A stretch of 64,000 nucleotides of DNA from Hydrogenophilales bacterium 16-64-46 (GCA_002281775.1 NCGY01000009.1:62001-126000); one strand, 5' to 3'; shown: positions 38,486 through 48,174, numbered from the stretch's first letter. Made by a program: numbers and translations. Notes: a model not told the origin generated them from the letters alone.

Positions 38486-39406
38486 TCATTTCTGCTGCGA
38501 CAAGCCGTAGATATAGGCGGTGAGCAGATGCAGCTTGGCTTCTCGGTTGGACGTGGTGCCGAGCGTCTGGCTCGATGCCGGCATCACGCCGTTGCGGCCC
38601 TTGGCGATGCTCTCGATGATCGAGGCTTCGCTGCCGCCGTAGAGCCACACCTTGTCGGTGAGCTTGGGCGCGCCCATCGCGGCCATGCCGCTGCCGTCCG
38701 GCATGTGGCAGGCCGCGCAGTTGTCGGCAAACTTCTGCTGCCCGGCCGAGGCGAGGCGGGCGTCGTGCTTGCGGCCCGACAGCGACAGCACATAGTTCGC
38801 CACTTCCTTCGTGCCTTCGGGGCCGAGCGCTTCGCCCATGGCGGGCATCATGCCGGCGCGGCCGTCGGTGATCGTGGCGCGGATCGTGTCGGCGTCGCCG
38901 CCGTAGAGCCAGTCGTGGTCGGTGAGGTTGGGAAAGCCTTTGGCACCGGCGGCGTCCGAGCCGTGGCACTGCGAGCAGTAAGTGAGGTAGAGATTGCGGC
39001 CGATGGCGTGGGCTTCCGGATTGGCGGCCACCGTGGCGACGTCCTGCTTCATGAAGCCGGCATACACCGGCTGGAACTTGGCTTCCGCCGCTTTCACTTC
39101 ATCCTCGTATTCCTGTAGCGAGGTCCAGCCCAGCAGGCCGGCGTAGTTGCCCATGCCCGGCCACAGCACCAGATACACCGCCGCGAAAATCAGCGTGCCG
39201 TAGAACAGGCCCAGCCACCAGCGCGGCAGGGGATTGTCGAAGTCCTGCAAGTCGCCGTCCCAGGTGTGGCCGATGAGCTCGGGCTTTTCACCAGGCTGGA
39301 GCTTGCGCGTGGTTTGCGAGCGGATGAATACCCAGGTGCCGATGATGCTGAGCGCCGTGATCACACTGATGTAGAGAGGCCAGAAGCCGCTAGTGAAATC
39401 GCTCAT
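38486..39406 (-). CDS. ccoP: cbb3-type cytochrome c oxidase subunit III
   Basis: Membrane-anchored diheme cytochrome c, 306 aa. Two N-terminal spans (FWPLYISVITALSIIGTWVF, then WWLGLFYGTLIFAAVYLVLW) precede two heme c sites, CSQCH and CAACH, each with a downstream Met ligand (AGMMPAMGEAL, NGVMPASSQTL). The start ATG overlaps ccoQ by four bases, with aggaga before it. It passes electrons from soluble donors to CcoO/CcoN. Confidence 0.95.
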   Translation of the reverse strand: MSDFTSGFWPLYISVITALSIIGTWVFIRSQTTRKLQPGEKPELIGHTWDGDLQDFDNPLPRWWLGLFYGTLIFAAVYLVLWPGMGNYAGLLGWTSLQEYEDEVKAAEAKFQPVYAGFMKQDVATVAANPEAHAIGRNLYLTYCSQCHGSDAAGAKGFPNLTDHDWLYGGDADTIRATITDGRAGMMPAMGEALGPEGTKEVANYVLSLSGRKHDARLASAGQQKFADNCAACHMPDGSGMAAMGAPKLTDKVWLYGGSEASIIESIAKGRNGVMPASSQTLGTTSNREAKLHLLTAYIYGLSQQK

Positions 39407-39570
39407 TGCTTGTCTCCTTGTTGGGCGGGCGACGTGTCTTCGTCGAAGGGCAATTTGCCGGCGTCTTCGAAACGCTGCTTGTTCCCCTTGCTGTATGCCC
39501 ACCAGACGATGCCGATGAACACCGCGAGAGAAATCGCAGTGACGATGCCGCCGAGGGTTCCGCTGTCCAT
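39403..39570 (-). CDS. ccoQ: cbb3-type oxidase subunit CcoQ (FixQ)
   Basis: A 55-aa single-span protein, MDSGTLGGIVTAISLAVFIG with a WAYSKGNKQRFEDAGKLPF tail, the family signature. It stabilises the complex. The ATG at 39570 has gagacgg upstream. It sits between ccoO (10 bp) and ccoP (4-base overlap). Confidence 0.92.
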   Translation of the reverse strand: MDSGTLGGIVTAISLAVFIGIVWWAYSKGNKQRFEDAGKLPFDEDTSPAQQGDKQ

Positions 39571-39580
39571 GTCCGTCTCC

Positions 39581-40186
39581 TCAGTTTTTCGGGGCGTGGG
39601 TGCCCAGAACCTGCAGGTAGGCGACCATGGCGTCCATCTCGGTCTTGCCTTCGAGTTCGCCGGGTGCGGCGGCGATCTGCGCTTCGGTGTAGCCGTGGCC
39701 GACCACATTCAGCGTGCGCATCTTCTTCTGGATGTCGGCGTCCTTGAGCGGCCGGTCGAGCCAGGGGTAGGCTGGCATGTTCGACTCGGGCACTACGTCG
39801 CGCGGATTCAACAGGTGCGCCACGTGCCAGGCGTCGGAATAGCGGCCCCCCACGCGTTGCAGGTCCGGGCCGGTGCGCTTGGAGCCCCACAGGAAGGGCC
39901 GGTCGTAGACGTATTCGCCGGCGACCGAGTAGTGGCCGTAGCGTTCGGTCTCGGCGCGGAACGGTCGCACCATCTGCGAGTGGCAGCCGACGCAGCCTTC
40001 GCGGATGTAGAGGTCGCGCCCGGCCAGTTGCAGCGGGGTGTAGGGCGTGAGGCCGGTGACCGCTTGCGTGGTCGAGGTCTGGAAGAACAGCGGCACGATC
40101 TGAACCAGGCCGCCGATGCTGACCACGAGGATGGTCAGCACGATCAGGAGGCCGATGTTCTTTTCGATGGTTTCATGTGAAATCAC
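39581..40186 (-). CDS. ccoO: cbb3-type cytochrome c oxidase subunit II
   Basis: Monoheme cytochrome c subunit, 201 aa. It has an N-terminal anchor ([20 protein letters not shown]), the heme site [12 protein letters not shown], and distal ligand region [12 protein letters not shown]. The start is a GTG at 40186; no in-frame ATG is near, and aaggag lies 8 bases upstream. It follows ccoN by 12 bp. Confidence 0.95.
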   Translation of the reverse strand: MISHETIEKNIGLLIVLTILVVSIGGLVQIVPLFFQTSTTQAVTGLTPYTPLQLAGRDLYIREGCVGCHSQMVRPFRAETERYGHYSVAGEYVYDRPFLWGSKRTGPDLQRVGGRYSDAWHVAHLLNPRDVVPESNMPAYPWLDRPLKDADIQKKMRTLNVVGHGYTEAQIAAAPGELEGKTEMDAMVAYLQVLGTHAPKN

Positions 40187-40198
40187 GGTTTGGTCTCC

Positions 40199-41620
40199 TT
40201 AGGCGAGGACGGCTTGCGGGATGGCGGCATCGTTGACGACGCGCCCCATGCGGGCCGTCTTCCAGACGTTCCAGGCCATCAGCAGCATGCCGCTGAAGAA
40301 CAGGGCACCGCCCAGCAGACGAATGCCGTAGAACGGATACATCGTGTTGAGCACCTGGGCGAAGCTGTAGGTCAGCGTGCCGTCGGCGTTGGCCGCGCGC
40401 CACATCAGGCCCTGCGCCACCCCGGCGATCCACATCGAGGCGATGTACAGCACGACGCCGATGGTCGACCACCAGAAGTGCCATTCGATGAGCTTGGTGC
40501 TGTACATCGACTCGCGGCCGAACAGGCGCGGAATCAGGTAGTACATCGAGCCGATGGTGATCATCGCCACCCAGCCCAGCGCGCCGGAGTGCACATGGCC
40601 GATGGTCCATTCGGTGTAGTGGGAAAGCGCATTGACGGTCTTCACCGACATCATCGGGCCTTCGAAGGTCGACATGCCGTAGAAGGACATCGCGGTGATG
40701 AGGAACTTCAGGATCGGGTCGGTGCGCAGTTTGTGCCAGGCACCCGACAGCGTCATGATGCCGTTCATCATGCCGCCCCAGCTGGGGGCCAGCAGGATCA
40801 GCGAGAACACCATGCCGAGGCTCTGCGCCCAGTCTGGCAGCGCGGTGTACTGCAGGTGGTGCGGCCCCGCCCACATGTAGACGAAGTTGAGCGACCAGAA
40901 ATGCACCACCGACAGGCGATACGAATAGATCGGGCGGCCAGCCTGCTTGGGAATGAAGTAGTACATCATCCCGAGGAAGGCGGTGGTGAGGAAGAAGCCC
41001 ACCGCGTTGTGGCCGTACCACCACTGCACCATGGCGTCCTGCACGCCGGCGTAGGCCGAGTAGGACTTGGTCAGCGACACCGGCAGCTCGGCGCTGTTGA
41101 CGATATGCAGGATCGCGATGGTGAGGATGTAGGCACCGAAGAACCAGTTGGAAACATAGATGTGCTTGGTCTTGCGCTTGACGATGGTGCCGAAGAACAC
41201 CAGCGCGTAAGCCACCCACACCAGCGTGATGAGGATGTCGATCGGCCATTCCAGCTCGGCGTATTCCTTGCTGCTGGTGTAGCCCATGGGCAGCGTGACC
41301 GCAGCCAGCAAGATCACTGCCGTCCAGCCCCAGAAAGTGAAGGCCGCCAGCTTTTCGGCCCAGAGCCGGACCTGGCAGGTGCGCTGCACGATGTAGTACG
41401 ACACCGCGAACAGCCCCGAGCCGCCGAACGCGAAAATCACCGCATTGGTATGCAGCGGCCGCAGCCGGCCATAGGACAGCCATTCGATGCCGAAGGTGAG
41501 GTCAGGCCAGATCAATTGCGCAGCGAGGACCACCCCCACCAGCATCCCGACGATCCCCCATACCACCGTCATGATGGCGAACTGGCGGACGACCTTGTAG
41601 TTGTAGGTTGTCGCTTCCAT
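40199..41620 (-). CDS. ccoN: cbb3-type cytochrome c oxidase subunit I
   Basis: Catalytic heme-copper subunit with low-spin and high-spin heme b and CuB; 473 aa and about twelve spans. Visible landmarks are [42 protein letters not shown] and [13 protein letters not shown], which contain the expected His ligands. It opens the ccoNOQP operon with ggagac before the ATG. A sigma-70-like promoter lies at 41691-41720. Confidence 0.96.
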   Translation of the reverse strand: MEATTYNYKVVRQFAIMTVVWGIVGMLVGVVLAAQLIWPDLTFGIEWLSYGRLRPLHTNAVIFAFGGSGLFAVSYYIVQRTCQVRLWAEKLAAFTFWGWTAVILLAAVTLPMGYTSSKEYAELEWPIDILITLVWVAYALVFFGTIVKRKTKHIYVSNWFFGAYILTIAILHIVNSAELPVSLTKSYSAYAGVQDAMVQWWYGHNAVGFFLTTAFLGMMYYFIPKQAGRPIYSYRLSVVHFWSLNFVYMWAGPHHLQYTALPDWAQSLGMVFSLILLAPSWGGMMNGIMTLSGAWHKLRTDPILKFLITAMSFYGMSTFEGPMMSVKTVNALSHYTEWTIGHVHSGALGWVAMITIGSMYYLIPRLFGRESMYSTKLIEWHFWWSTIGVVLYIASMWIAGVAQGLMWRAANADGTLTYSFAQVLNTMYPFYGIRLLGGALFFSGMLLMAWNVWKTARMGRVVNDAAIPQAVLA

Positions 41621-41690
41621 ACACGTCTCCCGTGATTGATGACTGGACGAATGCGAGGGCGGATTCAGCCGCCATTCACATATGCAGATA

Positions 41691-41720
41691 AATATATCTT
41701 TATATAGTCGTCCGCGTCAA
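41691..41720 (-). promoter_or_regulatory. Putative sigma-70 promoter of the cco operon
   Basis: Minus-strand TTGACG (41720-41715) and TATATT (41696-41691) are spaced by 18 bp in a locally AT-rich stretch 71 bp upstream of ccoN. No FNR/ANR half-sites of the TTGAT-N4-ATCAA type were found, which is unusual for a cbb3 operon. Confidence 0.5.
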
Positions 41721-41948
41721 GATGTCGCAGCACCCGGGGCACCAGGAAAGGCTGTGGTGTTGCATTCGCGCACCGTCGGTGCGCGTGTCAGGAGATGGCT
41801 GCTCGACCACCGGGTGCCGGTCACAAGCCCGGGGAAGAGCCCTGCCAGGATGGCGAATTGGCTGGCACAGTTCCCGCTGCGACCCGATCAAGGGCCGCAG
41901 CGGGGGCGGTCTGTCAGTCAAATCTGCTGTTGAGGGGGGTGACCGAGG
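41721..41948. other. Intergenic stretch with no recognisable feature
   Basis: This is part of the 700-bp gap between ccoN and tRNA-Glu. Short frames exist on both strands but none has a family signature or a ribosome-binding site. It adjoins the HsdR-like remnant and may be debris from the same lost locus. Confidence 0.5.
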
Positions 41949-42200
41949 CTAAACAAGAATGCCGTCACTGCTCTGAGTATGGCGGCACTCGTCGACGAAG
42001 ACATGCAGTCCACCCCTGGCGCTGAAGCCGGCCGGCCGCTTTTGCCGGGACTGGATGAATGCCTGGGTGCTTCCGCCGTTGTCGTACTCGCCGCTGCCCA
42101 TGCCGCCGAACTTGTCAACCCGTAGCCGAGCAGGGATGCCTCCGTGCCGTCGAGCTTGTCGATCAGATCGGTGCCGCTCGTGCTGCGCTGGAGCTGAGAA
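41949..42200 (-). pseudogene. Probable fragment of a type I restriction HsdR gene
   Basis: The minus strand reads KFGGMGSGEYDNGG, then RPAGFSARGGLHVFVDECRH and TQSSDGILV before a stop. The order, a queried helicase segment followed by FVDECHRTQSG, is that of the Walker B/DEAD region of HsdR. Here HR is swapped to RH and the reading stops at once. A second frame upstream gives TDLIDKLDGTEASLLG, consistent with a preceding HsdR segment and a frameshift. No start, Walker A, hsdM or hsdS is present. The identification is by eye. Confidence 0.45.
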
Positions 42201-42321
42201 GATTTCCGCTTGGTAAGGAATGCGGACGAGAAAATGCCCAGCGCAAGGAATGCTTGGCTGACATATGACTGACATGGATAGTAATTTTGCCAAGAAAACC
42301 AAGCTAAGTGCCTGATTTAGT

Positions 42322-42397
42322 TGGCGTCCCCACGGGGATTCGAACCCCGGTTATCGCCGTGAAAGGGCGGTGTCCTAGGCCTCTAGACGATGGGGAC
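42322..42397 (-). tRNA. tRNA-Glu (anticodon TTC)
   Basis: A 76-nt tRNA with encoded CCA, on the minus strand. The acceptor GTCCCCA pairs with TGGGGAC, the anticodon loop is CCTTTCACG with TTC, and the T arm carries GGTTCGAATCC. It differs from E. coli tRNA-Glu at only a few positions. Confidence 0.97.
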
Positions 42398-42433
42398 CCG
42401 GACGACGGCAAGGCCGTCTAAGCTGCTGCTTTA

Positions 42434-42616
42434 CTACTTTCTGGACAGTTGCGTCAGGGTTATGCCGAGCAGCAAGCCGACGAATCCCAATGGCACCAGC
42501 CCGAGCCAGACTTCGGCTTGTGCGGTGCCGTGAAGCATTTTCCAGAACCCGACAATCAGTCCGACGATACTCAGTATCAACCCCAGCACGGTGGTGATGA
42601 CGCCTAGCGTGTGCAT
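42434..42616 (-). CDS. Small two-span membrane protein
   Basis: A 60-aa ORF from an ATG at 42616, between tRNA-Ala and tRNA-Glu. Sequence MHTLGVITTVLGLILSIVGL, then VWLGLVPLGFVGLLLGITL and the polar tail TQLSRK. It consists of two hydrophobic helices around a short loop. The upstream frame into the tRNA is not coding. No family recognised. Confidence 0.6.
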   Translation of the reverse strand: MHTLGVITTVLGLILSIVGLIVGFWKMLHGTAQAEVWLGLVPLGFVGLLLGITLTQLSRK

Positions 42617-42633
42617 CGGACTTTCTTGTGAGT

Positions 42634-42709
<76 letters not shown>

Positions 42710-42748
42710 AACGAAGCCGCGCATTCTATAAAAAATTGCCGGTGCGAA

Positions 42749-44131
42749 TCATTCGGGAAAAAGCTTGCCTGGATTGAGCAGCCCGCGCGGGTCGAATTGC
42801 TGCTTGATCGCGCGCATGAGTGCAAGAGTCGGGGGAGTGATTTCCAGTGGCACAAAGCGTCGCTTTTCAGTGCCGATGCCGTGCTCGCCGGAGAGCGTGC
42901 CGCCGAGTTCGAGCACCCGCGACATGATGGCATCGAGCGCGGCGTGGGCGCGCGTCATTTCGTCAGGGTCGTCGGGGTGGACCATGAGGTTGACGTGCAG
43001 GTTGCCGTTGCCGGCGTGGCCAAATGACACGATGGGCAGATGCAGGGCTTCGGCGGTTGTATCGATGAACTCGACAAAACCGGAGAGGCGGGTGACAGGC
43101 ACGACCACGTCTTCATTGATCTTGAGCGGCGCGATGCGCTTGACGGCGTGCGACAGGGATTTGCGTGCCGTCCACAGGCGGGTGATTTCGTCGCGGGCGA
43201 AGCCGCTTCGCGCTTCGAGCAGGCCCGGGCCTTCCAGGGCTCGCTGCAGGGCCTCGATCTGGCGCGGCACGTCGGCGGAACTGCCGTCGGCTTCGACCAT
43301 CAGCAGCGCGCGCGTGCCGGGGGCCAGATCGTCCGCCGCGCCGGTAGGGCGGATGGCGTCGATCGCGCGCTCGTCCATGAACTCCAGCGCGCACGGCACG
43401 ACGGACTGGCGCATGATGCGGCTGACGGCGTCGAGGGCGTGCGCCGCGCTGTCGAAGCAGAGTCGCAGGGTGGCAATGGCTTCCGGCGCGGGCGCGAGCT
43501 TCAGCGTGGCTTCGGTGATGAGCGCGAGCGTGCCTTCCGAACCGACCAGAAGGCGGGTGAGATCGAGGCCGGTGACACCCTTGGTAGTGCGGCAACCGGT
43601 GCGGATTTCCGCACCGTCGCCGGTGACGGCGCGCAGACCCAGTACCCAGTCACGGGTGACGCCATATTTCACGGCGCGCGGGCCAGCCGCATTCATGGCG
43701 AGATTGCCGCCGATACGGCTATAGGCACCGCTGCCGGGGTCGGGGGGATAGAACAGTCCGGCGCTGCGGGCCAGCCGGTCGATGTCTTCGGTGACCACGC
43801 CGGCTTCAACCACGATCAGCCGGTTGTCCGGGTCGAATTCGATCACACGGCGCATGCATTCGAAGCTGACGACCACGCTGCCGGGCGCGGGCAGTGCGCC
43901 GCCGACGTTGCCCGAACCCGCGCCACGCGGGGTGAGGGCGACGCCGTGCTGGTGGGCGAGGCGGGCAAGCGCAACGACATGCTCGTGCGAGACCGGGAAC
44001 AGCACGGCATCGGGCACGACCGAGCGCGGGGTTTCGTCGCTGGCGTAGCAGGCGCGCGCGTCCTCGTCCGCGAAGACGCGGTCCTCCCCCAGGGCCAGAC
44101 GAAAATCAGACAGGGCGTTTGCAGTCAGCAT
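42749..44131 (-). CDS. FAD-linked oxidase, GlcD/D-lactate dehydrogenase type
   Basis: A 460-aa flavoprotein that oxidises a 2-hydroxy acid. The FAD_binding_4 domain has TPRGAGSGNVGGALP and YSRIGGNLAMNAAGPRAVKY. The FAD-oxidase C-terminal domain has FGHAGNGNLHVN and LSGEHGIGTEKRRFVPLE. Substrate could be D-lactate or glycolate. glcE/glcF partners are absent here, so D-lactate dehydrogenase is somewhat favoured. Gph upstream in the window makes glycolate relevant but distant. Confidence 0.88.
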   Translation of the reverse strand: MLTANALSDFRLALGEDRVFADEDARACYASDETPRSVVPDAVLFPVSHEHVVALARLAHQHGVALTPRGAGSGNVGGALPAPGSVVVSFECMRRVIEFDPDNRLIVVEAGVVTEDIDRLARSAGLFYPPDPGSGAYSRIGGNLAMNAAGPRAVKYGVTRDWVLGLRAVTGDGAEIRTGCRTTKGVTGLDLTRLLVGSEGTLALITEATLKLAPAPEAIATLRLCFDSAAHALDAVSRIMRQSVVPCALEFMDERAIDAIRPTGAADDLAPGTRALLMVEADGSSADVPRQIEALQRALEGPGLLEARSGFARDEITRLWTARKSLSHAVKRIAPLKINEDVVVPVTRLSGFVEFIDTTAEALHLPIVSFGHAGNGNLHVNLMVHPDDPDEMTRAHAALDAIMSRVLELGGTLSGEHGIGTEKRRFVPLEITPPTLALMRAIKQQFDPRGLLNPGKLFPE

Positions 44132-44288
44132 GGTTCAGTGCTCGGGGCCGGCCAGGCATGAGGCCTGGCCTGAGGCGAGGCAGGATGGGTAAACGTGCAG
44201 CAAGTGTAGTCCGCGCGTCACGCTCTCAAGCGTATCGTTCGCGGGATATGGTTAAATTGTCCCATGGAACGCATCAGGGAGTGATGCG

Positions 44289-45953
44289 ATGGGACGTCTC
44301 ACCGGCTACGCCGGGTTGCATGATTACAACCGCGCGATTCGCGACATCGCCGCCAGCCCGGACTGGCAGTCCGGCCAATTCCTGCGGCAGATGGGACGGG
44401 TGGTCGAGGTTGCCGCCCGTTTCATGGGGGTTGCCCGGGTCGGGGTGTGGCGTTTGCGTGCCGGCGGAAAGGCGCTCGACTGTCTGTGCCAGTACGACAG
44501 CCGCCATGGCCTGGTCGAGGCCGGCCAGTCGCTCGATGCCAAACGTTTTCCGGCCTATTTCGCTGCGCTGGCCCACAACCGCGCGCTGGACGCGAGCGAT
44601 GCGCTGACCGACGCGCGTACGGCGGAAATGGCCGAACCCTATCTGCTGCCCATGCACATTGTGTCTCTGCTCGATGCGCCGATCTGGCTCGACGGCGAGA
44701 TGGTGGGCGTGGTCTGCCACGAGCACATCGGCGACCCTCGCGTCTGGCGCGACGAAGATATCGCCTTCACCGGTTCGATGGGCGACTTCGCCGCCATGGC
44801 CATGTCGCAGGCCCGCTATCAGCGCGTGGAGGCGGCGCGCGAACGCCTTGAACGCATCATCGATGCCACGCCGGACATGGTCGCGATCATGGCTCCGGAT
44901 GGTTATCTCATTCAGATGAACCCGGCGGGTAGGCGGCTGCTGGGCCTGTCTGCCGATGCCAACATCAGCGGCTATCGCAGTCGCGATTTCCTGGGTGAAC
45001 ACACCACCTACCTGCTGGATACGGAAATCCGCCCCGCCCTGCTCAATGCCGGGCACTGGACGGGCGAGGCGATGCTGCGCGAGGGCACGCCGCTGGCCTT
45101 GCCCGTGTCGGTGGTGGCGCTGGCGCATCAGGATGCACAAGGGAAGCTGGAATACTTTTCGGTGGTGCTGCGCGACCTGACCGCACAGAAAGCGATCCAG
45201 GACGAGATCGAAACCCTGAACAACGAGCTCGAAGCGCGGGTGCGCGCCCGCACCCAGGCGCTGGAAACCGCCAACCGCAACCTTGAATCCTTTGCCTACT
45301 CGGTTTCGCACGACCTCAAGGCCCCCCTGCGCGGTATCGAGGGCTACGGCCGGCTGCTGGCGCAAGATTATCGCGACGCGTTGCCGGAGGAGGCGCGTGA
45401 ATACGTCGACCTGATCCGGCAGGCAAGCGAGCGCATGGATCGCATGATCGAGGACATCCTGGCTTACTCGCGCGTGCAGGTGCGCGAGATGAACTTGCGG
45501 CCGACCGATGTGCAGGAACTGGTCCGTCGCCTGCTGGTGGAGTTCGACCCCCAGCTGCGCACGGATGTGGAACTGGTGCAGGACGTGGAACCCGGCATGC
45601 TGGAAACCGACCGCGACGGGCTGACGCAGATTTTGCGCAATTACCTGTCCAACGCGCTGAAGTTTTCGCGCCGTGCGTCGCCGCCACGCATCCGCATCGA
45701 AGGCCGCCGGCAAGGGCAGGGCTATCGCTTTGCCGTCGCGGATAACGGCATAGGCTTCGACATGCGCTATCACGACCGTATTTTCGAGATATTCCACCGC
45801 CTGCCCAACGACGGTGAAACCACAGGAACCGGCATCGGACTCGCGCTCGTCGCCCGCGCGGCCGAGCGACTGCATGGGCGGGTCTGGGCCGAGAGCGAAC
45901 CGGGCAAACTGACCACTTTCTACTTTGAACAAACGAACGGATTGCAGCCATGA
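44289..45953 (+). CDS. GAF-PAS sensor histidine kinase (phytochrome-like output)
   Basis: Soluble kinase, 554 aa. A GAF domain spans about residues 25-180, a PAS domain about 190-305 (ATPDMVAIMAPDGYLIQMNP), and a coiled linker about 310-330. The HisKA has phosphoacceptor His 341 in YSVSHDLKAPLRGIEGYG. The HATPase has VADNGIGFDMRYHDRIFEIF and GTGIGLALV. It overlaps the double-receiver gene by four bases (ATGA), which identifies the partner. Confidence 0.92.
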   Translation: MGRLTGYAGLHDYNRAIRDIAASPDWQSGQFLRQMGRVVEVAARFMGVARVGVWRLRAGGKALDCLCQYDSRHGLVEAGQSLDAKRFPAYFAALAHNRALDASDALTDARTAEMAEPYLLPMHIVSLLDAPIWLDGEMVGVVCHEHIGDPRVWRDEDIAFTGSMGDFAAMAMSQARYQRVEAARERLERIIDATPDMVAIMAPDGYLIQMNPAGRRLLGLSADANISGYRSRDFLGEHTTYLLDTEIRPALLNAGHWTGEAMLREGTPLALPVSVVALAHQDAQGKLEYFSVVLRDLTAQKAIQDEIETLNNELEARVRARTQALETANRNLESFAYSVSHDLKAPLRGIEGYGRLLAQDYRDALPEEAREYVDLIRQASERMDRMIEDILAYSRVQVREMNLRPTDVQELVRRLLVEFDPQLRTDVELVQDVEPGMLETDRDGLTQILRNYLSNALKFSRRASPPRIRIEGRRQGQGYRFAVADNGIGFDMRYHDRIFEIFHRLPNDGETTGTGIGLALVARAAERLHGRVWAESEPGKLTTFYFEQTNGLQP

Positions 45954-46771
45954 AACTACTCTACGTCGAGGACAACCCCTTCGATCGCGACCTCACCCGG
46001 CGCGCCCTGCTGAAACAACTGCCGGGACTGGAGTGGGATGCGGTTGGCAGCGTGAAGGACGCCCTGGACCGGCTCGACAGCGGGCAGATCTACGACGTGT
46101 TGCTGCTCGACATGTGGCTGCAGGACGGTTGCGGTCTGGACGTGCTGCTCGAGGCGCGCCGTCGCGGCCACGACACGACGGTCGTCACGGTGGCTGGTGC
46201 CGGCGACGAGGCGAGTGTGGTGCAGTTTCTCAAGGCGGGCGCGCAGGATTACATCCCCAAGCGCGGGCCCTACCTCGACGAGCTCGGGCAGCGCCTGCTG
46301 CAGGCCTGCGCCAGGCGCGGCGAAGTCTTCCGTGCAGCCGGCTTGCTCACGGTGCTGTACACGGAATCGAACCAGGACGACATCGACCTGACACGCCGGC
46401 ACTTCGAACGCCGCGCGCCGCACATCAGTCTCGTGGTGCATCCCGACGGGCCGGCGGCACTCGCCTGGCTCGAAGTGCCGGAACATCACGCCGATGTGGC
46501 GCTGGTCGATTTGCGCCTGCCGGGCATGTCGGGACTGGAACTGCTGGACCAGCTGCATAGCCGGCACCACCTGCCCAGCATCCTCATCACCGGACGCGGC
46601 GACGAAGCCGCTGCCGCGCAGGCGATGCGGCTGGGTGCGGTCGATTACATCGTCAAGGAACACGGCTATGTCTCGGCGCTGCCCTGCGTGGTCGAGCACG
46701 CCCATGTGCTTGCTGCCTATGCCGCCCTGAAGGTGGCGTATGCCCGTCTTCAGGAAGGTGCCGGGCGATAG
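45950..46771 (+). CDS. Response regulator with two receiver domains
   Basis: A 273-aa protein made of two tandem receivers and no output domain. The first has E7/D8 and D54 (LLLDMWLQDGCGLD). The second has E139 in LYTESNQDD and D187 (ALVDLRLPGMSGLE). Both keep the conserved Lys (YIPKRG, YIVKEHG). It may act as a phosphate sink or by protein-protein contact. It overlaps the kinase gene upstream. Confidence 0.92.
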   Translation: MKLLYVEDNPFDRDLTRRALLKQLPGLEWDAVGSVKDALDRLDSGQIYDVLLLDMWLQDGCGLDVLLEARRRGHDTTVVTVAGAGDEASVVQFLKAGAQDYIPKRGPYLDELGQRLLQACARRGEVFRAAGLLTVLYTESNQDDIDLTRRHFERRAPHISLVVHPDGPAALAWLEVPEHHADVALVDLRLPGMSGLELLDQLHSRHHLPSILITGRGDEAAAAQAMRLGAVDYIVKEHGYVSALPCVVEHAHVLAAYAALKVAYARLQEGAGR

Positions 46772-46777
46772 CCCGGG

Positions 46778-47209
46778 TCAGGGCTCCCAGCGCTCGGGAT
46801 GCGCCCAGTAGCGGGCGTTGAGCCAGTCGGGCACCGGCTTGTAGGTGGCGAGATCGTAGGACTGGATGCACAGGCCAGTCTCCGCATCGATCGCCTCGCG
46901 GATAAAACCGAGCGCGCGGAACGCTGCGTCATCCAGGACGCACCCGGCCGGCGCGAGCAGCAGGATCTGCGGCGCGGCATACAGGCGCACGCGATGGATC
47001 ATGTGCCGGGCTGACGCGGCGTCGAGCCCGTCGAGGACGCTCAAGCCCAGAGCGAGGCCGCAGGGCGGCACGGCCTGATCGAGCCTGCACCGGGGCGTGG
47101 CGGGCAGGGCGGCGGCAGCGAAATCCTCCGCCTGGCTGTCGAGCACACAGAGCCGTTCCGGCTTGAGCGCCTGAAGTCGCAGCGTCAGCCAGTGCGTCCA
47201 ACTGTTCAA
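46778..47209 (-). CDS. DUF6231-like protein of unknown function
   Basis: A 143-aa soluble protein. The start is a TTG whose bases overlap the stop of the RDD gene (TTGA), giving translational coupling. It ends with the characteristic block LATYKPVPDWLNARYWAHPE. An internal segment RVRLYAAPQILLLAPAGC suggests a Rossmann-like core. The DUF6231 name is a recall by C-terminal motif and is not certain. Confidence 0.68.
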   Translation of the reverse strand: MNSWTHWLTLRLQALKPERLCVLDSQAEDFAAAALPATPRCRLDQAVPPCGLALGLSVLDGLDAASARHMIHRVRLYAAPQILLLAPAGCVLDDAAFRALGFIREAIDAETGLCIQSYDLATYKPVPDWLNARYWAHPERWEP

Positions 47210-47643
47210 GCGGGTCGGGGCACGCGGACGAGCCGGGTACCAAGGAGGCGGTCGTGGAGGAACTGCCGGTCACGATCGAACCAGGCCCAGGCCAGCCCCA
47301 GCCCGGCAGCGGCGATGCCTGCGAGCGCCAGCACAAAGCGGAAGAAAGCCAGCCTGAGGGTGATCGGCTGGCCGTCGGCGCGAACCAGGCGCACACGCCA
47401 GGTCTTCATCGCGAGGGTCTGCCCGCTACGCAGCCAGAATGCCGCGAAGTAGGCGAACAGCACGCTCAGCAGAAAACCCTGGAACAGATGTTTCTGCCAG
47501 GCCGCCGCCAGCGTGCCGACAACCGGCAGGATGACGAAGGAGGCGACGAAGACGACCGCGATGACGAGCAGGGACTCGTAGACCATGACCGCGATCCGGA
47601 TTGCAAACGAAGCGGTGGGGGGGGCTATTGCTTTGTCTTGCAT
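47206..47643 (-). CDS. RDD-family membrane protein
   Basis: A 145-aa protein with three hydrophobic segments. The RDD family marks are present: an R near the first span (ASFAIRIAVMVYESLLVIAV), the GQTLAMKTWRVRLVRADGQP loop, and the D-D pair at the end (WFDRDRQFLHDRLLGTRLV). The ATG at 47643 is used. The extended upstream frame lacks similarity. The role is unclear. It forms an operon with the downstream DUF6231-like gene and is divergent from the DUF2173 genes. Confidence 0.88.
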   Translation of the reverse strand: MQDKAIAPPTASFAIRIAVMVYESLLVIAVVFVASFVILPVVGTLAAAWQKHLFQGFLLSVLFAYFAAFWLRSGQTLAMKTWRVRLVRADGQPITLRLAFFRFVLALAGIAAAGLGLAWAWFDRDRQFLHDRLLGTRLVRVPRPA

Positions 47644-47744
47644 GGTGGTTCTATATTGTCGTCTGGCGCGGCAATTTGCCACACCGCGCTGCCCATAAAT
47701 GCACAGGGTGACCCGTGCGACATACATAAATCAGGAGGGGCTCG

Positions 47745-48149
47745 ATGCATATCGTCAAGCAGTTGATGGCCATTCCCGGCGTGATCGCGGCTGGAGAATA
47801 CGCCTACCGTGGCGACCGGTTTTCCTACCAGGGCGCACTCACCGATGAATTCGCGCGCATGGCCTCGATTCTATGTCGGGCCAACACGCTCTCGGTCAAC
47901 ATGCAGTCCGAAATTTTCGATTCCTTTGCCGAGAACTGCGGCTGCCGGCCGGTCCAGGGCTGGATCGTGCGGGGTGCCAACGTCACCGTCTGCGCGGTGG
48001 GCAACTATTTTTCCTTCATCGAAAACCGCGAGGAGCTGCTCAACGACGTGATGACCATCATGCGGGCCAAGGTCGGCGATATCGGCGACGACCTGCTGGT
48101 CAACCTCTACGCCAAGCTGGGCGGGGATACCAAGGAAGCCTTGTACTGA
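47745..48149 (+). CDS. DUF2173 (roadblock/LC7-like) protein, copy 1
   Basis: A 134-aa protein, the longest of three paralogues. Family pattern: IPGVIAAGEYAYRGD at the start, then GCRPVQGWIVRGANVTVCAVGNYF. aggagggg lies just before the ATG, a strong site. The extra C-terminal helix (VGDIGDDLLVNLYAKLGGD) is absent from copies 2 and 3. DUF2173 resembles the roadblock/LC7 fold and is common in sulfur-oxidising bacteria. Its molecular role is unknown. Confidence 0.85.
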   Translation: MHIVKQLMAIPGVIAAGEYAYRGDRFSYQGALTDEFARMASILCRANTLSVNMQSEIFDSFAENCGCRPVQGWIVRGANVTVCAVGNYFSFIENREELLNDVMTIMRAKVGDIGDDLLVNLYAKLGGDTKEALY

Positions 48150-48174
48150 AACCATAGCAACCGGGGGAGAGAAG

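Noticed and set aside
41621..41760. FNR/ANR box upstream of ccoN
   Set aside because: No TTGAT-N4-ATCAA-like dyad could be found; only a sigma-70-like promoter is visible.
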